64,000 nucleotides of DNA, from the NCBI RefSeq assembly GCF_003967575.1, contig NZ_BIFT01000002.1, positions 3,071,875 to 3,135,874 of the forward strand, in the 5' to 3' direction. The translations under genes were made by a program, and so were the position numbers. The DNA is from Dictyobacter alpinus. GTDB taxonomy: Bacteria; Chloroflexota; Ktedonobacteria; Ktedonobacterales; Ktedonobacteraceae. Below the pieces are notes generated by a model. The model was not told the DNA's origin. It did not search any database and was given only the letters and a program-made list of their open reading frames with translations. This document shows positions 54,117-62,400 of this stretch, piece after piece; the first letter of the stretch is position 1, and each line of letters begins with the position of its first letter.

Positions 54117-55565
54117 TTATTGCTGGTGTAGAGGAAACGTCACGTGGAATGTGGACCCTTTTCCTGGTGTGCTCTCTACGCTGATGGTTCCTCGATGCTG
54201 TTTGACGATTTTGGAGACGATATAGAGTCCTATGCCCAGTCCGGGAATAGATGTCTGGTCGGAAGGAACGGCCCGATAGAAACGCTCAAAAATTCTTTTC
54301 TGTTGCTCATGAGTCATGCCGATGCCATGGTCGCGTATACTTACCGTAACCGTCTCCGCGCGGTTGATGATGTCGATCTCAATCTCATTGGCAGCGGGCG
54401 AATATTTGATTGCATTATTGATGAGGTTGAGAACGACCTGCCCCAACCGATCGCGATCGCCCAACATAGGGGATGGCGTCGTGGCATTGTGCAGCACGAT
54501 CGTATGGCGCTCTTGCAATTGTTGTACAATGTGGACCTTTTCACGTAACACATCGTTCAGATCAACGAGCTCGTGCCGATAGTGTAAGGCATCGTCTGGT
54601 GTGCTTACAGGATCCAGTACATCTTCTATAATGCGTATCATGACATCAATTTGTGTCTCCATCAACGAAAGAGGGGTACTCATCGATGCATCGCTGTGGT
54701 GTTTCAGTTTCTTTTGTAACATCTGCGTTTGCAGCTTCAAGGAGGTGAGTGGCGTGCGGATCTCGTGATTGAGCATACTCTGCATCATATCTCTGCGCTG
54801 CTCTCGTTGTACTCGCTCAGTGATATCCTGGCAGATACAAACGATCGCTTCGACGCGCTGCTGCTGCTCATTGAACTGTGGTGTCAGTGTGAGGGTCAGG
54901 TGACTCTCCTCGTCACTGTTTGGATGCAGCTGGATATCGAACGCGACGATCTTTCCTTCGCAAGCTTGCTCAATTGCTGTTTGTAGCTGGTGTTTGGCCG
55001 TGGGAGCATGCTGCCATACTGGCAGCATAGGGAATAGTGTGCCAAGAACCTCCTCCCGTCTCATTTGCGTATGCTGTAAGAGACGCTGGCTAATATCTTG
55101 AATCAACCCCTGAGGTGTCAAAATCACCACGCCATCCGCGCTGTTTTCCAGCAGGAGATGGTACTTCCATTGCTGCTTGAGAAACGCTTCTTGTTGGGAA
55201 GCCGAGTCTAATGTTTCCTGGAAAAAGAGCGTCACCCCGTTGTGACGTGGAGAAAGATGAACCTGGAACGTCATGAATGTCAGTGGAGAGTCGTACATAA
55301 TGTTTAATGATTGCTGTGTGCACATTGCTGTGCCTACCGCCGTATAGAGTGGGGTAACGACCAGGGAGGGAACCGATTCCCAAAGGATGGTACCAGTGAG
55401 TCCAGGTTCTGTAACTTTCATGATCTCTGTTGCTCTCGCATTGGCATAGATCACCGTTCCATTTTGATCCAGGAAGATAATGGCGCTGGGGATGGTTTCG
55501 AGAAGCTGCGTAGGTTCAAGATCGGCCAGGTTTGATGGGTGGGTTTCTGGTATATCATTAATCAT
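54117..55565 (-). CDS. PAS-domain sensor histidine kinase
   Basis: A 482-residue cytoplasmic kinase without membrane helices. Two or three PAS domains (AIIFLDQNGTVIYANARATE; GVVILTPQGLIQDISQRLLQ; a PAC near EAIVCICQDITERVQ) are followed by HisKA with the phospho-His in MLNHEIRTPLTSLKLQ and an ATPase domain with N-box (NLINNAIKYSP), G1 (DHGIGMT), F/G2 (GLGIGLYIV) and GKGSTFHVTFPL. It is upstream of and cotranscribed with the receiver gene. The ligand is unknown. Confidence 0.93.
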   Translation of the reverse strand: MINDIPETHPSNLADLEPTQLLETIPSAIIFLDQNGTVIYANARATEIMKVTEPGLTGTILWESVPSLVVTPLYTAVGTAMCTQQSLNIMYDSPLTFMTFQVHLSPRHNGVTLFFQETLDSASQQEAFLKQQWKYHLLLENSADGVVILTPQGLIQDISQRLLQHTQMRREEVLGTLFPMLPVWQHAPTAKHQLQTAIEQACEGKIVAFDIQLHPNSDEESHLTLTLTPQFNEQQQRVEAIVCICQDITERVQREQRRDMMQSMLNHEIRTPLTSLKLQTQMLQKKLKHHSDASMSTPLSLMETQIDVMIRIIEDVLDPVSTPDDALHYRHELVDLNDVLREKVHIVQQLQERHTIVLHNATTPSPMLGDRDRLGQVVLNLINNAIKYSPAANEIEIDIINRAETVTVSIRDHGIGMTHEQQKRIFERFYRAVPSDQTSIPGLGIGLYIVSKIVKQHRGTISVESTPGKGSTFHVTFPLHQQ

Positions 55566-55862
55566 ATCTATCTCTATCCTTTTCCACTTTTCCAGTCATT
55601 CTTCATATGAACGATGGCTGGCTTCTACTCTGATTGGGTCTAAATGGTTCTGACTACGCAAACGGTCGAATGCATATGGTATGAGCATCTTTGGATTGCA
55701 ATATGATTGATCTTGTGCTCTGCAGCCATCATTGTTGTGATAGCGTTGGATGTCTCTAGTATAGGGAGATGGTTTGAGGATGTCATGGCACGAATGTGAT
55801 GTTTTCGCCTGCTACGATCTAGCAAGAATATCCTATCTCTCAGAGAACAGGGGTGAGCGTGC

Positions 55863-58706
55863 TTAAAGCAGATTAAGAGTACGCGCGTGCATTGCTGCTT
55901 GTGTGCGATTGGTCACGCCGAGCTTGCTGAGGATATTGCTCACATGGTGCCTGACCGTATCAGGGGAGATGACCAATGTTTCTGCGATTGTTTGATTGGT
56001 GGCGCCGTGGGCGATCAGCTTGAGCACTTCCTGTTCTCGTGCCGTCAAGGGATCAACTGGTGGCTGGATTGATTCCGGCTGCCTCCCTTGTGTGGGCTGG
56101 ATCGCTCTGGTTTCATTCGCCTTCTCGAAGGCAGTCAGAAGCGTGTCCAGGTAGTCTGCCGTTTCGCGTAGGTGTTCTTGCCTTTGCAATGTGGCGAGGA
56201 GCTCTGCCATTGGCGTGCTCTCATCGACAAAACTGTGAATGTACCCTTCGGGAGCGGCCAGACGAACGGCCTGTGTGAGTAGAGAGAGAGCCTCTGGCAT
56301 GTGCTGGCTCATCTGATATGCCTGAGCCTGTAAGAGCCACATTTCCAGCAGATGGGCCCATCTCCCTGTGGACTGCGCTCGTACGGCCAAAGGAGCCAGC
56401 AGGGTCAGGGCACGTTCCGGATGAGACTCGGCCAGCGCGATTCTGGCGAGCGCAATGCTTTGCCGTTCTCTTGCCAGGGGGGAGACTAGCGGCACTTCTT
56501 GTTCCACATCCCTGGCCCATTGCCTGGCCCGTGCCAGATCGTTGCATGCGAGCCAGAAGCGGATCTGTTCCACACTGCTGTAGACCGTATAGCGATACGG
56601 GGCCGAGATTGCCTGCCAGGCGTCTGCCAACAGGTGATTAGCCGTTGCTGCATCCTCTAACGCTTGGCGTGAGAGCGCAAGCTTGAGCAAGACGGTATAT
56701 CCTAGCGGCAACAGTGCGTTGATTTCAGCCTGCTCGGCCAGTTGAATGGCCTGTTCAATGAGCTGGTGGGCCTCTTCTAACCTGTGCCACTCACGCAAGA
56801 TATCCGCCTGGTGGGCATACGTCCAGCACACCGTCGTCGGAAGATGTCCTTCTGGGGTGCGTACCAGTCGCAGGCAGTCTTCGGTAAAGCGCCATGCTTT
56901 GTGCAATCGTCCATCCATGGTTGTATCCCAGCTAGCTTTGGTCAGGCTGATGTTCGCGAGTGCTTTATCTTCTTCTGCATGCACCTGTGTATACAGTGTC
57001 TTCATGGTCTCGAAGGCCGGCTCGAAATCTCCCTGGGCTAAAGCGGCCAGGGCGTGAGCGAAGGTGACCTGCATATGCGCTGCTGGCTGTTGCTCGTCAA
57101 GCAGGGCAAGGGCTTCTTTACAGTACGTCAGTGTCGTTCCTGCATCACCGTCGTAGTAGCCTGCGGTCACTGCTTGCAGGGCTGCGATTTCTCCCAGAAG
57201 ACGCAGTGGTGCTTCTGGCTCTGGTCCCTGTCTGGCTCCTGTGATGTTTTCATCGTGCGCATGCAGTGCGACCCATGCCTTTCTGGCATCTTGCAACCAG
57301 CCTTTCGTGGTCAGGGGAGGAGCATACCAGAACAAGGCCTGTGCGTACGCCAGGCACAAACGAGGTCGCGCACGAACACTCTCTGAAGGCAATTCCTTGA
57401 TCCAGGTCCAGTAAGGAGTCTGCAGCCCGCTCCAGATGTGCTGGCTTGGGACACGTTCGACCAGTTCTGCGGCCCGGCGAAGATCCTGGGCAAAGATCGC
57501 ATGCAGAATGGCCTCGCTTCTATACTGATGCTCCTCATACCACTGACTGGCTCGTAGGTGAAGTGATGGCAGCTCCTCATGGAGCGTTTGTTTCAATTGA
57601 TATTGAAGCGCCTCGGCAAACAGAGGATGATAGGCATACAGGTGGTGTTCCCGGTTAAGAAGGGAGAGAAACAGATTGGCACGTTCCAGTTCTTCCAGGA
57701 TGGATTGGCTATCCTGTTGCGCTGACACGGCGTCGCACAGGGATGGATCAAAACTCTCCAGAATAGATGTGCGTAACAGGAACGTTTGCGCCCGTTCTGA
57801 TTGGTGGTGGAGCACTTCCTGCATCAAGTAGGTAAGAATATCGTGCTGGTTTCCGTGGAGCTCACGCAGCAGGTCTGCGGGATTGGCACGTTCTCGCAAC
57901 GCGAAGGCGATCAGGTGCAATCCTGCGCACCAGCCCTGTGTGCGGGCTTGTATCTTCTGGATATCCTGTGCTGAAAAATGTAGATGCATGACTGTCTCAA
58001 GAAATGTCCTGGTTTCCTCCTGGCTGTATCGCAACTGTTCGGTCTGAAGCTCCTGGATTTGTTCCTGGAGTTGAAGTCGAACAAGTGAGAACGGGGGTTG
58101 TGTGCGTGTCGAGAGGACCACACACATCGTTGGTGGGAGATACTCGATCAAAAATGAGATCAGGCCATGAATAGCCGGCTCGGTGATCTTGTCATAGTTA
58201 TCTAGAATCAAGACCACGCGTTCGCTACGCTGCGCTATAGTATTGATCAGCATGGTGAGGATGGATTGCCATGCGGGCTGCGACTCTTCTTGTATGCACA
58301 GCAAAGGCCTGGCCGCGACTCCCGGCAGACAATGCTCCAGGGCGGTTAGAACGTATGCCCAGAACCGGACAGGCATATTATCGCAGATATCAAGAGAAAC
58401 CCAGGCCACCCGTGGATCTCCAGGAGTGAACGTGTTTACCCAACTTGAAAGCAGGGCTGTCTTGCCGAAGCCAGCAGCAGCTGACATGAGAATGAGATGT
58501 CTTTGGAGGCCAGCATGAAGCAGAGCAAGAGGATGAGTACGAGCAATGAAGGGGCTGGGTGATGCCGGAACGAGGAGTTTCGTTTCCAATAGTGGGTTGA
58601 GAGACCAATGTGTAGCATTGGCAAGGATTGGTGTGCTTGCCTTGTCTCTATCGTCACGTTCACAATTGTTGGAACCTTTCTTTCTTCTTCCTGCATCATT
58701 TTCCAT
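55863..58706 (-). CDS. LAL/MalT-type LuxR-family regulator
   Basis: A 947-residue STAND-type transcription factor. An N-terminal NTPase has Walker A SAAAGFGKTALL (about 75-86) and a Walker-B-like segment VVLILDNYD, followed by TPR-like helical repeats in the middle 500 residues, and a C-terminal LuxR HTH (LTAREQEVLKLIAHGATNQT, IAETLVISPDTVRHHVSNIL, then SKLGVTNRTQAAMHA). These proteins are activated by ligand-induced oligomerisation. It is a single gene with a good AAAGGATAAAGCC site. Ktedonobacteria have many of these; the regulon cannot be inferred. Confidence 0.95.
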   Translation of the reverse strand: MENDAGRRKKGSNNCERDDRDKASTPILANATHWSLNPLLETKLLVPASPSPFIARTHPLALLHAGLQRHLILMSAAAGFGKTALLSSWVNTFTPGDPRVAWVSLDICDNMPVRFWAYVLTALEHCLPGVAARPLLCIQEESQPAWQSILTMLINTIAQRSERVVLILDNYDKITEPAIHGLISFLIEYLPPTMCVVLSTRTQPPFSLVRLQLQEQIQELQTEQLRYSQEETRTFLETVMHLHFSAQDIQKIQARTQGWCAGLHLIAFALRERANPADLLRELHGNQHDILTYLMQEVLHHQSERAQTFLLRTSILESFDPSLCDAVSAQQDSQSILEELERANLFLSLLNREHHLYAYHPLFAEALQYQLKQTLHEELPSLHLRASQWYEEHQYRSEAILHAIFAQDLRRAAELVERVPSQHIWSGLQTPYWTWIKELPSESVRARPRLCLAYAQALFWYAPPLTTKGWLQDARKAWVALHAHDENITGARQGPEPEAPLRLLGEIAALQAVTAGYYDGDAGTTLTYCKEALALLDEQQPAAHMQVTFAHALAALAQGDFEPAFETMKTLYTQVHAEEDKALANISLTKASWDTTMDGRLHKAWRFTEDCLRLVRTPEGHLPTTVCWTYAHQADILREWHRLEEAHQLIEQAIQLAEQAEINALLPLGYTVLLKLALSRQALEDAATANHLLADAWQAISAPYRYTVYSSVEQIRFWLACNDLARARQWARDVEQEVPLVSPLARERQSIALARIALAESHPERALTLLAPLAVRAQSTGRWAHLLEMWLLQAQAYQMSQHMPEALSLLTQAVRLAAPEGYIHSFVDESTPMAELLATLQRQEHLRETADYLDTLLTAFEKANETRAIQPTQGRQPESIQPPVDPLTAREQEVLKLIAHGATNQTIAETLVISPDTVRHHVSNILSKLGVTNRTQAAMHARTLNLL

Positions 58707-58880
58707 GGCTTTATCCTTTGTTTCTGTGAAAAAACCTTCCGGTAGACATGGGGATTACCTTCATCAATAGGTAAACTGGTTTGACTATAGATCATTGCTA
58801 GAATGAAATGCAAGCTCGTCTATCATTTTTCAAGTAGATGAGGTGAACTGCTTGATCTTTGACGCGTGGGGATCTGGCCG

Positions 58881-59195
58881 CTATGCGTCCGAGGGAGTGT
58901 ACAGGAAGGCGGTCAGCTGGGAGGTGTGGATGGTGATATCAGGGGAAGACGTGAGGACGTGGGCGATGATGCGGTGGAGATCGGCGTCGAAGTGCTGGGG
59001 GCGAGGGAGTGGCATAGCCTGCAGGCGTGTCCAGAGGGAATCAGTAGAGGAGTGGTGCAGGCCGAGCAGGGTGCGTTGTTGTGTGATCGAGAGACCGGAG
59101 TGCTGGCGGTGGAGATGGAGGGCGTAGCCGAGAAAGCCAGGGGCACTGGCGGCGAAGTCATACCAGGCTGTGAGGATGGAGGTGTCATCGGTCAT
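58881..59195 (-). CDS. Small protein of a repeated unknown family
   Basis: A 104-residue protein starting MTDDTSILTAWYDFAASAPG at the ATG with AAAGGAT upstream; longer frames extend into unrelated sequence. The N-terminal part (FLGYALHLHRQHSGLSITQQ) and middle (LLGLHHSSTDSLWTRLQAMP) look like paired helices of an HTH-type fold, and the C-terminus is leucine-rich. A truncated copy lies at 35.07-35.32 kb, and a diverged, truncated relative is just upstream at 59381. Its placement next to transposase genes suggests mobile-element cargo. I know no function. Confidence 0.6.
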   Translation of the reverse strand: MTDDTSILTAWYDFAASAPGFLGYALHLHRQHSGLSITQQRTLLGLHHSSTDSLWTRLQAMPLPRPQHFDADLHRIIAHVLTSSPDITIHTSQLTAFLYTPSDA

Positions 59196-59330
59196 TATGA
59201 GTATCCTTTCGGTGTGGCCGCCAGAAGCGGCGAAGAGAAGTCGTTTCATGTGAGTTATACAGCCGCGACACAAACTTGTCGCACGAAAAGAGGCGAATTT
59301 GGGGAACTGGAAGGGAATTCGTGTGAGGAT

Positions 59331-59382
59331 GAGGAAGAACAGGGGTGACCAATCAGGTGGTTGGTCGCCCCTGTTCTTCCTC
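59331..59382. repeat. 22-bp near-perfect hairpin between two small genes
   Basis: 59331-59352 pairs with 59361-59382, one mismatch, 8-nt loop. It overlaps the last bases of the small gene fragment at 59381 and precedes the intact small gene. Neither strand has a T-run. A palindrome TTGTCGC/GCGACA also occurs nearby at 59265-59282. Confidence 0.65.
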
Positions 59383-59592
59383 AGCGCTCGTTCACGTCCT
59401 CTGAGGAGTCGGAGAGGAGCGCGGAGAGGGCAGCCTGGTCGACGTGGAAGCGGTGCGCGATGTGGGCCAGTTCCTGGTTGGTGGTCTGGAGACGGCAGAG
59501 GCGCAGATGAGTGAGGCTGTCGAGAGAGCACTGGAGGAGCGTGGCAAGGTGTGCATCGGTGAGGCTATGACGCTGTTGTGTTGTTGATGCCG
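59381..59592 (-). pseudogene. Truncated paralog of the small unknown protein
   Basis: The frame TQQRHSLTDAHLATLLQCSL, then DSLTHLRLCRLQTTNQELAH, IAHRFHVDQAALSALLSDSS ends at TGA 59383-59381. It aligns by pattern with the intact small protein 190 bp downstream. Its 5' end is cut off by the IS3 element that begins at 59602. Confidence 0.55.
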
Positions 59593-59650
59593 TGCGAGGG
59601 CTGTAACGTACCTGGTAAAATAGACAGTGAAAGAAGAGAGGTACGGAAAC

Positions 59651-59962
59651 ATGACAGGGAAACGAAAAACCTATACACCCGAATTTAAATTCAAAGTCGT
59701 GATGGAAAGCTTTCAGCGTGAGACGACCCTTGAAGAAGTGTGCCGGAAATTTGGTTTGGCCAGCTCAGTGATCAGCCGATGGCGGCAAGAATTTCAGCAA
59801 AAAGGGCCAGAGATTTTTGCCGATCAACGCGATCACAAAACGCGCAACCAAGCACAAGGCTATGCACCAGGAGAATCACCTGAGGAGTTGAAACAGCTCA
59901 TTGGCGACCTGGCGGTTCAAAATGAACTGCTAAAAAAATCCCGGGGGCTACTAGGCAATTAA
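59651..59962 (+). CDS. IS3 OrfA (helix-turn-helix protein)
   Basis: A 103-residue HTH_Tnp_1 protein (KTYTPEFKFKVVMESFQRET, TLEEVCRKFGLASSVISRWR) with a leucine-zipper-like C-terminus (LKQLIGDLAVQNELLKK). It starts at the ATG at 59651, with GAGAGGTACGG upstream. It provides DNA binding for the fused transposase and can regulate transposition on its own. Confidence 0.92.
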   Translation: MTGKRKTYTPEFKFKVVMESFQRETTLEEVCRKFGLASSVISRWRQEFQQKGPEIFADQRDHKTRNQAQGYAPGESPEELKQLIGDLAVQNELLKKSRGLLGN

Positions 59963-60813
59963 GCGCACATGAGAAAGTTGAGATCGGGCGTATGCTCTGC
60001 GCTTCTGGTGGTCCGATCAATAAAAGTCAACTCGTCCGCGCCCTTGGCATTGCTCGCAGCAGTCTGTATCTGCATCCCAAGCGGCCTCACCTGGATAAAG
60101 CGTTGGTTGTCAGCATTGAGCAGTGGCATGAACACGATGATACACTCGGACATCGCAAGCTTGCGGTGCTCATCAAGACCGGAAAAAATCGCGTCAAACG
60201 GGTGATGCAGAAATATGGCATCGCTGCTCGGCGCAAAAAGAAAAAGTACATCTATCCAGGTAAGGCGACGCACACGGCTCCCAATCTTGTCCGAGAGATG
60301 ACCGAGGAGAGTCTGCAAAAGGTGGTGTTTTCCGACATGTTTGAAGTCCATCTCGCTGATCAATCACGTGTGCGAGGGTGTTTTGCCCTCGAGAAGCAGA
60401 CGCGCCAGATTCTCGGACTGGCATTTGATTATCATATGCGGGCAGATCTGGTGACCAGTGTCATTGAAACAATGACGTTCCACGCTCCAGGAGCCATTTG
60501 GCATAGCGATCAAGGAAAACAATATGGGGCGCAAAGCACACGAGAACTGCTGTTACAGAAAGGGTTTCTTCAATCGATGAGTCGTGCAGGAACGCCGACA
60601 GATAATGGATTGGCCGAGCGTTTCGTTGGGACCTTCAAGTTAGCGGTGGCTGAACGCCGTTCCTATCGAACGCTGGGTCATTTCTTGCGAGCAGCAGAAT
60701 CGTGGGTCAATTTTTACAATAGGATACGTCCTCATGAGGGCTTGGGAAATTGTTCACCGTTACATTATGCTCAAACACATCAGTTGCATATGGCTCCTTT
60801 CATTTCCTTATAG
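59932..60813 (+). CDS. IS3 OrfB transposase, made by -1 frameshift at A7
   Basis: The OrfB frame is open from the A7 run at 59932-59938, so a -1 slip joins NELLKK to IPGATRQLSAHEKVEIGRML. The RNase H-like domain is intact: first Asp in VVFSDMFEVHL, second Asp in WHSDQGKQYG, and DNGLAERFVGTFK with the final Glu. The C-terminal HxGLG stretch (RPHEGLGNCSPLHY) is complete. No stop interrupts it, so the element could be functional. Confidence 0.88.
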   Translation, partial: KKIPGATRQLSAHEKVEIGRMLCASGGPINKSQLVRALGIARSSLYLHPKRPHLDKALVVSIEQWHEHDDTLGHRKLAVLIKTGKNRVKRVMQKYGIAARRKKKKYIYPGKATHTAPNLVREMTEESLQKVVFSDMFEVHLADQSRVRGCFALEKQTRQILGLAFDYHMRADLVTSVIETMTFHAPGAIWHSDQGKQYGAQSTRELLLQKGFLQSMSRAGTPTDNGLAERFVGTFKLAVAERRSYRTLGHFLRAAESWVNFYNRIRPHEGLGNCSPLHYAQTHQLHMAPFISL

Positions 60814-60842
60814 GAGTGTCTCTTTTACTGGGTACTTTACAG

Positions 60843-61318
60843 GGAAGATCGAGCGTTTTTTTCGGACGGTGGAGCAGTTGTTTGCGGAGCGAGAGGCGGG
60901 ATATGCGCCCAAAGGGGAATGGCCGAAGAAGGCAGGGAAGGAACCGAGGCGAGAGCGGGCAGGGATTGAGAGCCTGGAGGAAGTGGAGCAGCGATTTCGC
61001 CGATGGGTGATGGAGGAATATCACCAACGCGAGCATGGGGAACTGGGAATGAGTCCGAAGGAGAAATGGGAAGGAGGAGGATTTTTGCCACGGATGCCCG
61101 AGAGTGTGGAGCAATTGGATCTGCTGCTAGTGACGGTGGCCAAGAAGAGACGGGTGCAGCAAGATGGAGTGTCGTTTGAGGGGTATCGGTACATGGATCC
61201 GACGTTGTCGGGGTATGTGGGGGAGGATGTGGTGCTGCGATATGATCCAGCGGATATGGCTGAGGTGCGTATTTTTGCGGAGGATCGGTTTGTATGTCGA
61301 GCGGTGTGTCCAGAATGA
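60843..61318 (+). pseudogene. C-terminal part of a Mu/TnsB-type DDE transposase
   Basis: Immediately right of the IS3 end the frame continues KIERFFRTVEQLFAEREAGY, then WVMEEYHQREHGELGMSPKE and a Mu-transposase C-terminal beta barrel (EGYRYMDPTLSGYVGEDVVL, RYDPADMAEVRIFAEDR). The catalytic Asp residues and DNA-binding domains are missing. The conserved Glu may be the one in KIERFF. It is the first gene of a transposition cassette with the AAA+ gene at 61585. Confidence 0.8.
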
Positions 61319-61330
61319 GCGGGAGGGCAG

Positions 61331-61558
61331 GTGAGTTTAAAAGAGATTGTGGCAGCGCGTGTGGAGCAGAGGCGAGAGGTAGAGAGAGCGTTGAAGGAAA
61401 GACAGGGAGCGGTGAGGCGAGTGAAAACGGGAGTGAAACGAGGGGTGAGTGAGGAGAAGCATGCAGGAGGGGTGCCGGGAGAAGGATCGGTGGAGGCGGA
61501 GAAGCCGAGCGGGGAAGAACCTGGGCGGGTGACGTTGAAGCGATATTTTAATGAGTAG
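61331..61558 (+). CDS. Small charged protein in the transposition cassette
   Basis: A 75-residue, strongly basic and glutamate-rich protein (ARVEQRREVERALKERQGAV) beginning with GTG, 12 bp after the transposase stop. The C-terminus ends VTLKRYFNE. It could be an accessory DNA-binding factor or linker fragment of the transposase. No family is recognised. Confidence 0.5.
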   Translation: MSLKEIVAARVEQRREVERALKERQGAVRRVKTGVKRGVSEEKHAGGVPGEGSVEAEKPSGEEPGRVTLKRYFNE

Positions 61559-61584
61559 GACGTGGAAGCAGAAGGGAGCCGAGG

Positions 61585-62331
61585 ATGGTGGATGGACGAG
61601 GCAGGTTTGTGGAAACGAGGGAATACTACCGGTTCGTGGAACTGTGTGAAAGTTGCCGGAGAGGCAGGACAATGGGGATCTGTTGTGGGGTGACGGGAGT
61701 GGGCAAGACGAGAGCGGCGAAGCAGTATGCGCAGTGGGAAGAGATTGAGCCGTTGTTGACGTGGAGAGGGGTAGTGGAACCATCGTTGTCGCCGGAGAAT
61801 CCGAGGCCAAGAACGGCGGTATATACGCCGCGAGCGAGGGTGACGCCGCGACAGATGGAGCATGAGATCCGGTTGCTGAGATGGAGTTTGCGGGTGATCG
61901 GAGTGGATGAGGTGGACCGGTTGAAGCCCCTGGCACTGGAGGTGCTGAGAGATCTGCACGAAGAAAGCGAGGTGGGAATGATTCTGCTGGGGTTGCCCGG
62001 GCTAGAGAGAAAGCTGTCGAGATATGCGCAAGTGTATGGGCGTGTGGGATTTGTGCATCAGATGAGGGCGCTGGGAGTGGAAGAGCAACGGCAGATCTTG
62101 TTGGAGCAAGTGGAGAGGATAAGTGAACGGCGAGTAAATGCGAGGGAACCATTGCAGGTGGATCAAGAAGCGCTGGCGACGATGATCCGGATGACGGAGG
62201 GGAATTTTCAACGGCAGAAGCATGTATTGATGCAAATCGAGAGAATCGTGCAAATTAACCCGCAGGTGGATGTGGTGAGTAAGGAGGTGGTAGAGGCAGC
62301 GCGGGAGCAACTGGTGTATGGGCGAGGGTGA
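61585..62331 (+). CDS. AAA+ ATPase of the MuB/TniB/TnsC class
   Basis: A 248-residue ATPase. Walker A is GVTGVGKTRA (35-44) and Walker B is VIGVDEVDRL (about 104-113), with sensor-like GMILLGLPGLERKLSR. MuB/TniB/TnsC proteins select target DNA and activate the partner transposase. It is 26 bp behind the small gene and closely follows the transposase, confirming a Mu/Tn5053/Tn7-like module. No TniQ, resolvase or CRISPR gene is seen in the window. Confidence 0.85.
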   Translation: MVDGRGRFVETREYYRFVELCESCRRGRTMGICCGVTGVGKTRAAKQYAQWEEIEPLLTWRGVVEPSLSPENPRPRTAVYTPRARVTPRQMEHEIRLLRWSLRVIGVDEVDRLKPLALEVLRDLHEESEVGMILLGLPGLERKLSRYAQVYGRVGFVHQMRALGVEEQRQILLEQVERISERRVNAREPLQVDQEALATMIRMTEGNFQRQKHVLMQIERIVQINPQVDVVSKEVVEAAREQLVYGRG

Positions 62332-62370
62332 GCGCGAGAGGGGAAAGGCAAGCAGAGAAGTGCGAAGACA

Positions 62371-62400
62371 GGAGAGGTATCGAGCAGGTGCCTCTCCTTT
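62371..62400 (+). terminator. Terminator of the transposition operon
   Basis: GGAGAGG and CCTCTCC pair around a 13-nt loop and are followed by TTTGTGT, 40 bp after the AAA+ stop. It is a reasonable intrinsic terminator. Confidence 0.55.

Larger units (their letters stand above)
59602..60841 (+). mobile_element. IS3-family insertion sequence, apparently complete (1240 bp)
   Basis: Inverted ends TGTAACGTACCTGGTAAAAT (left) and the inverted right end TGTAAAGTACCCAGTAAAAG share 16 of 20 bases and both continue with AGACA. OrfA and OrfB overlap at an A7 slip site. A target duplication is not clear. Left of it lies a cut small gene and right of it a beheaded transposase, so the insertion was probably followed by a deletion of adjacent DNA. 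Confidence 0.85.

Noticed and set aside
60843..62331. CRISPR-associated transposon (CAST)
   Set aside because: No TniQ, Cas12k, Cascade gene or CRISPR repeat is visible; the AAA+ and transposase pair also occurs in ordinary Mu/Tn5053-like elements.
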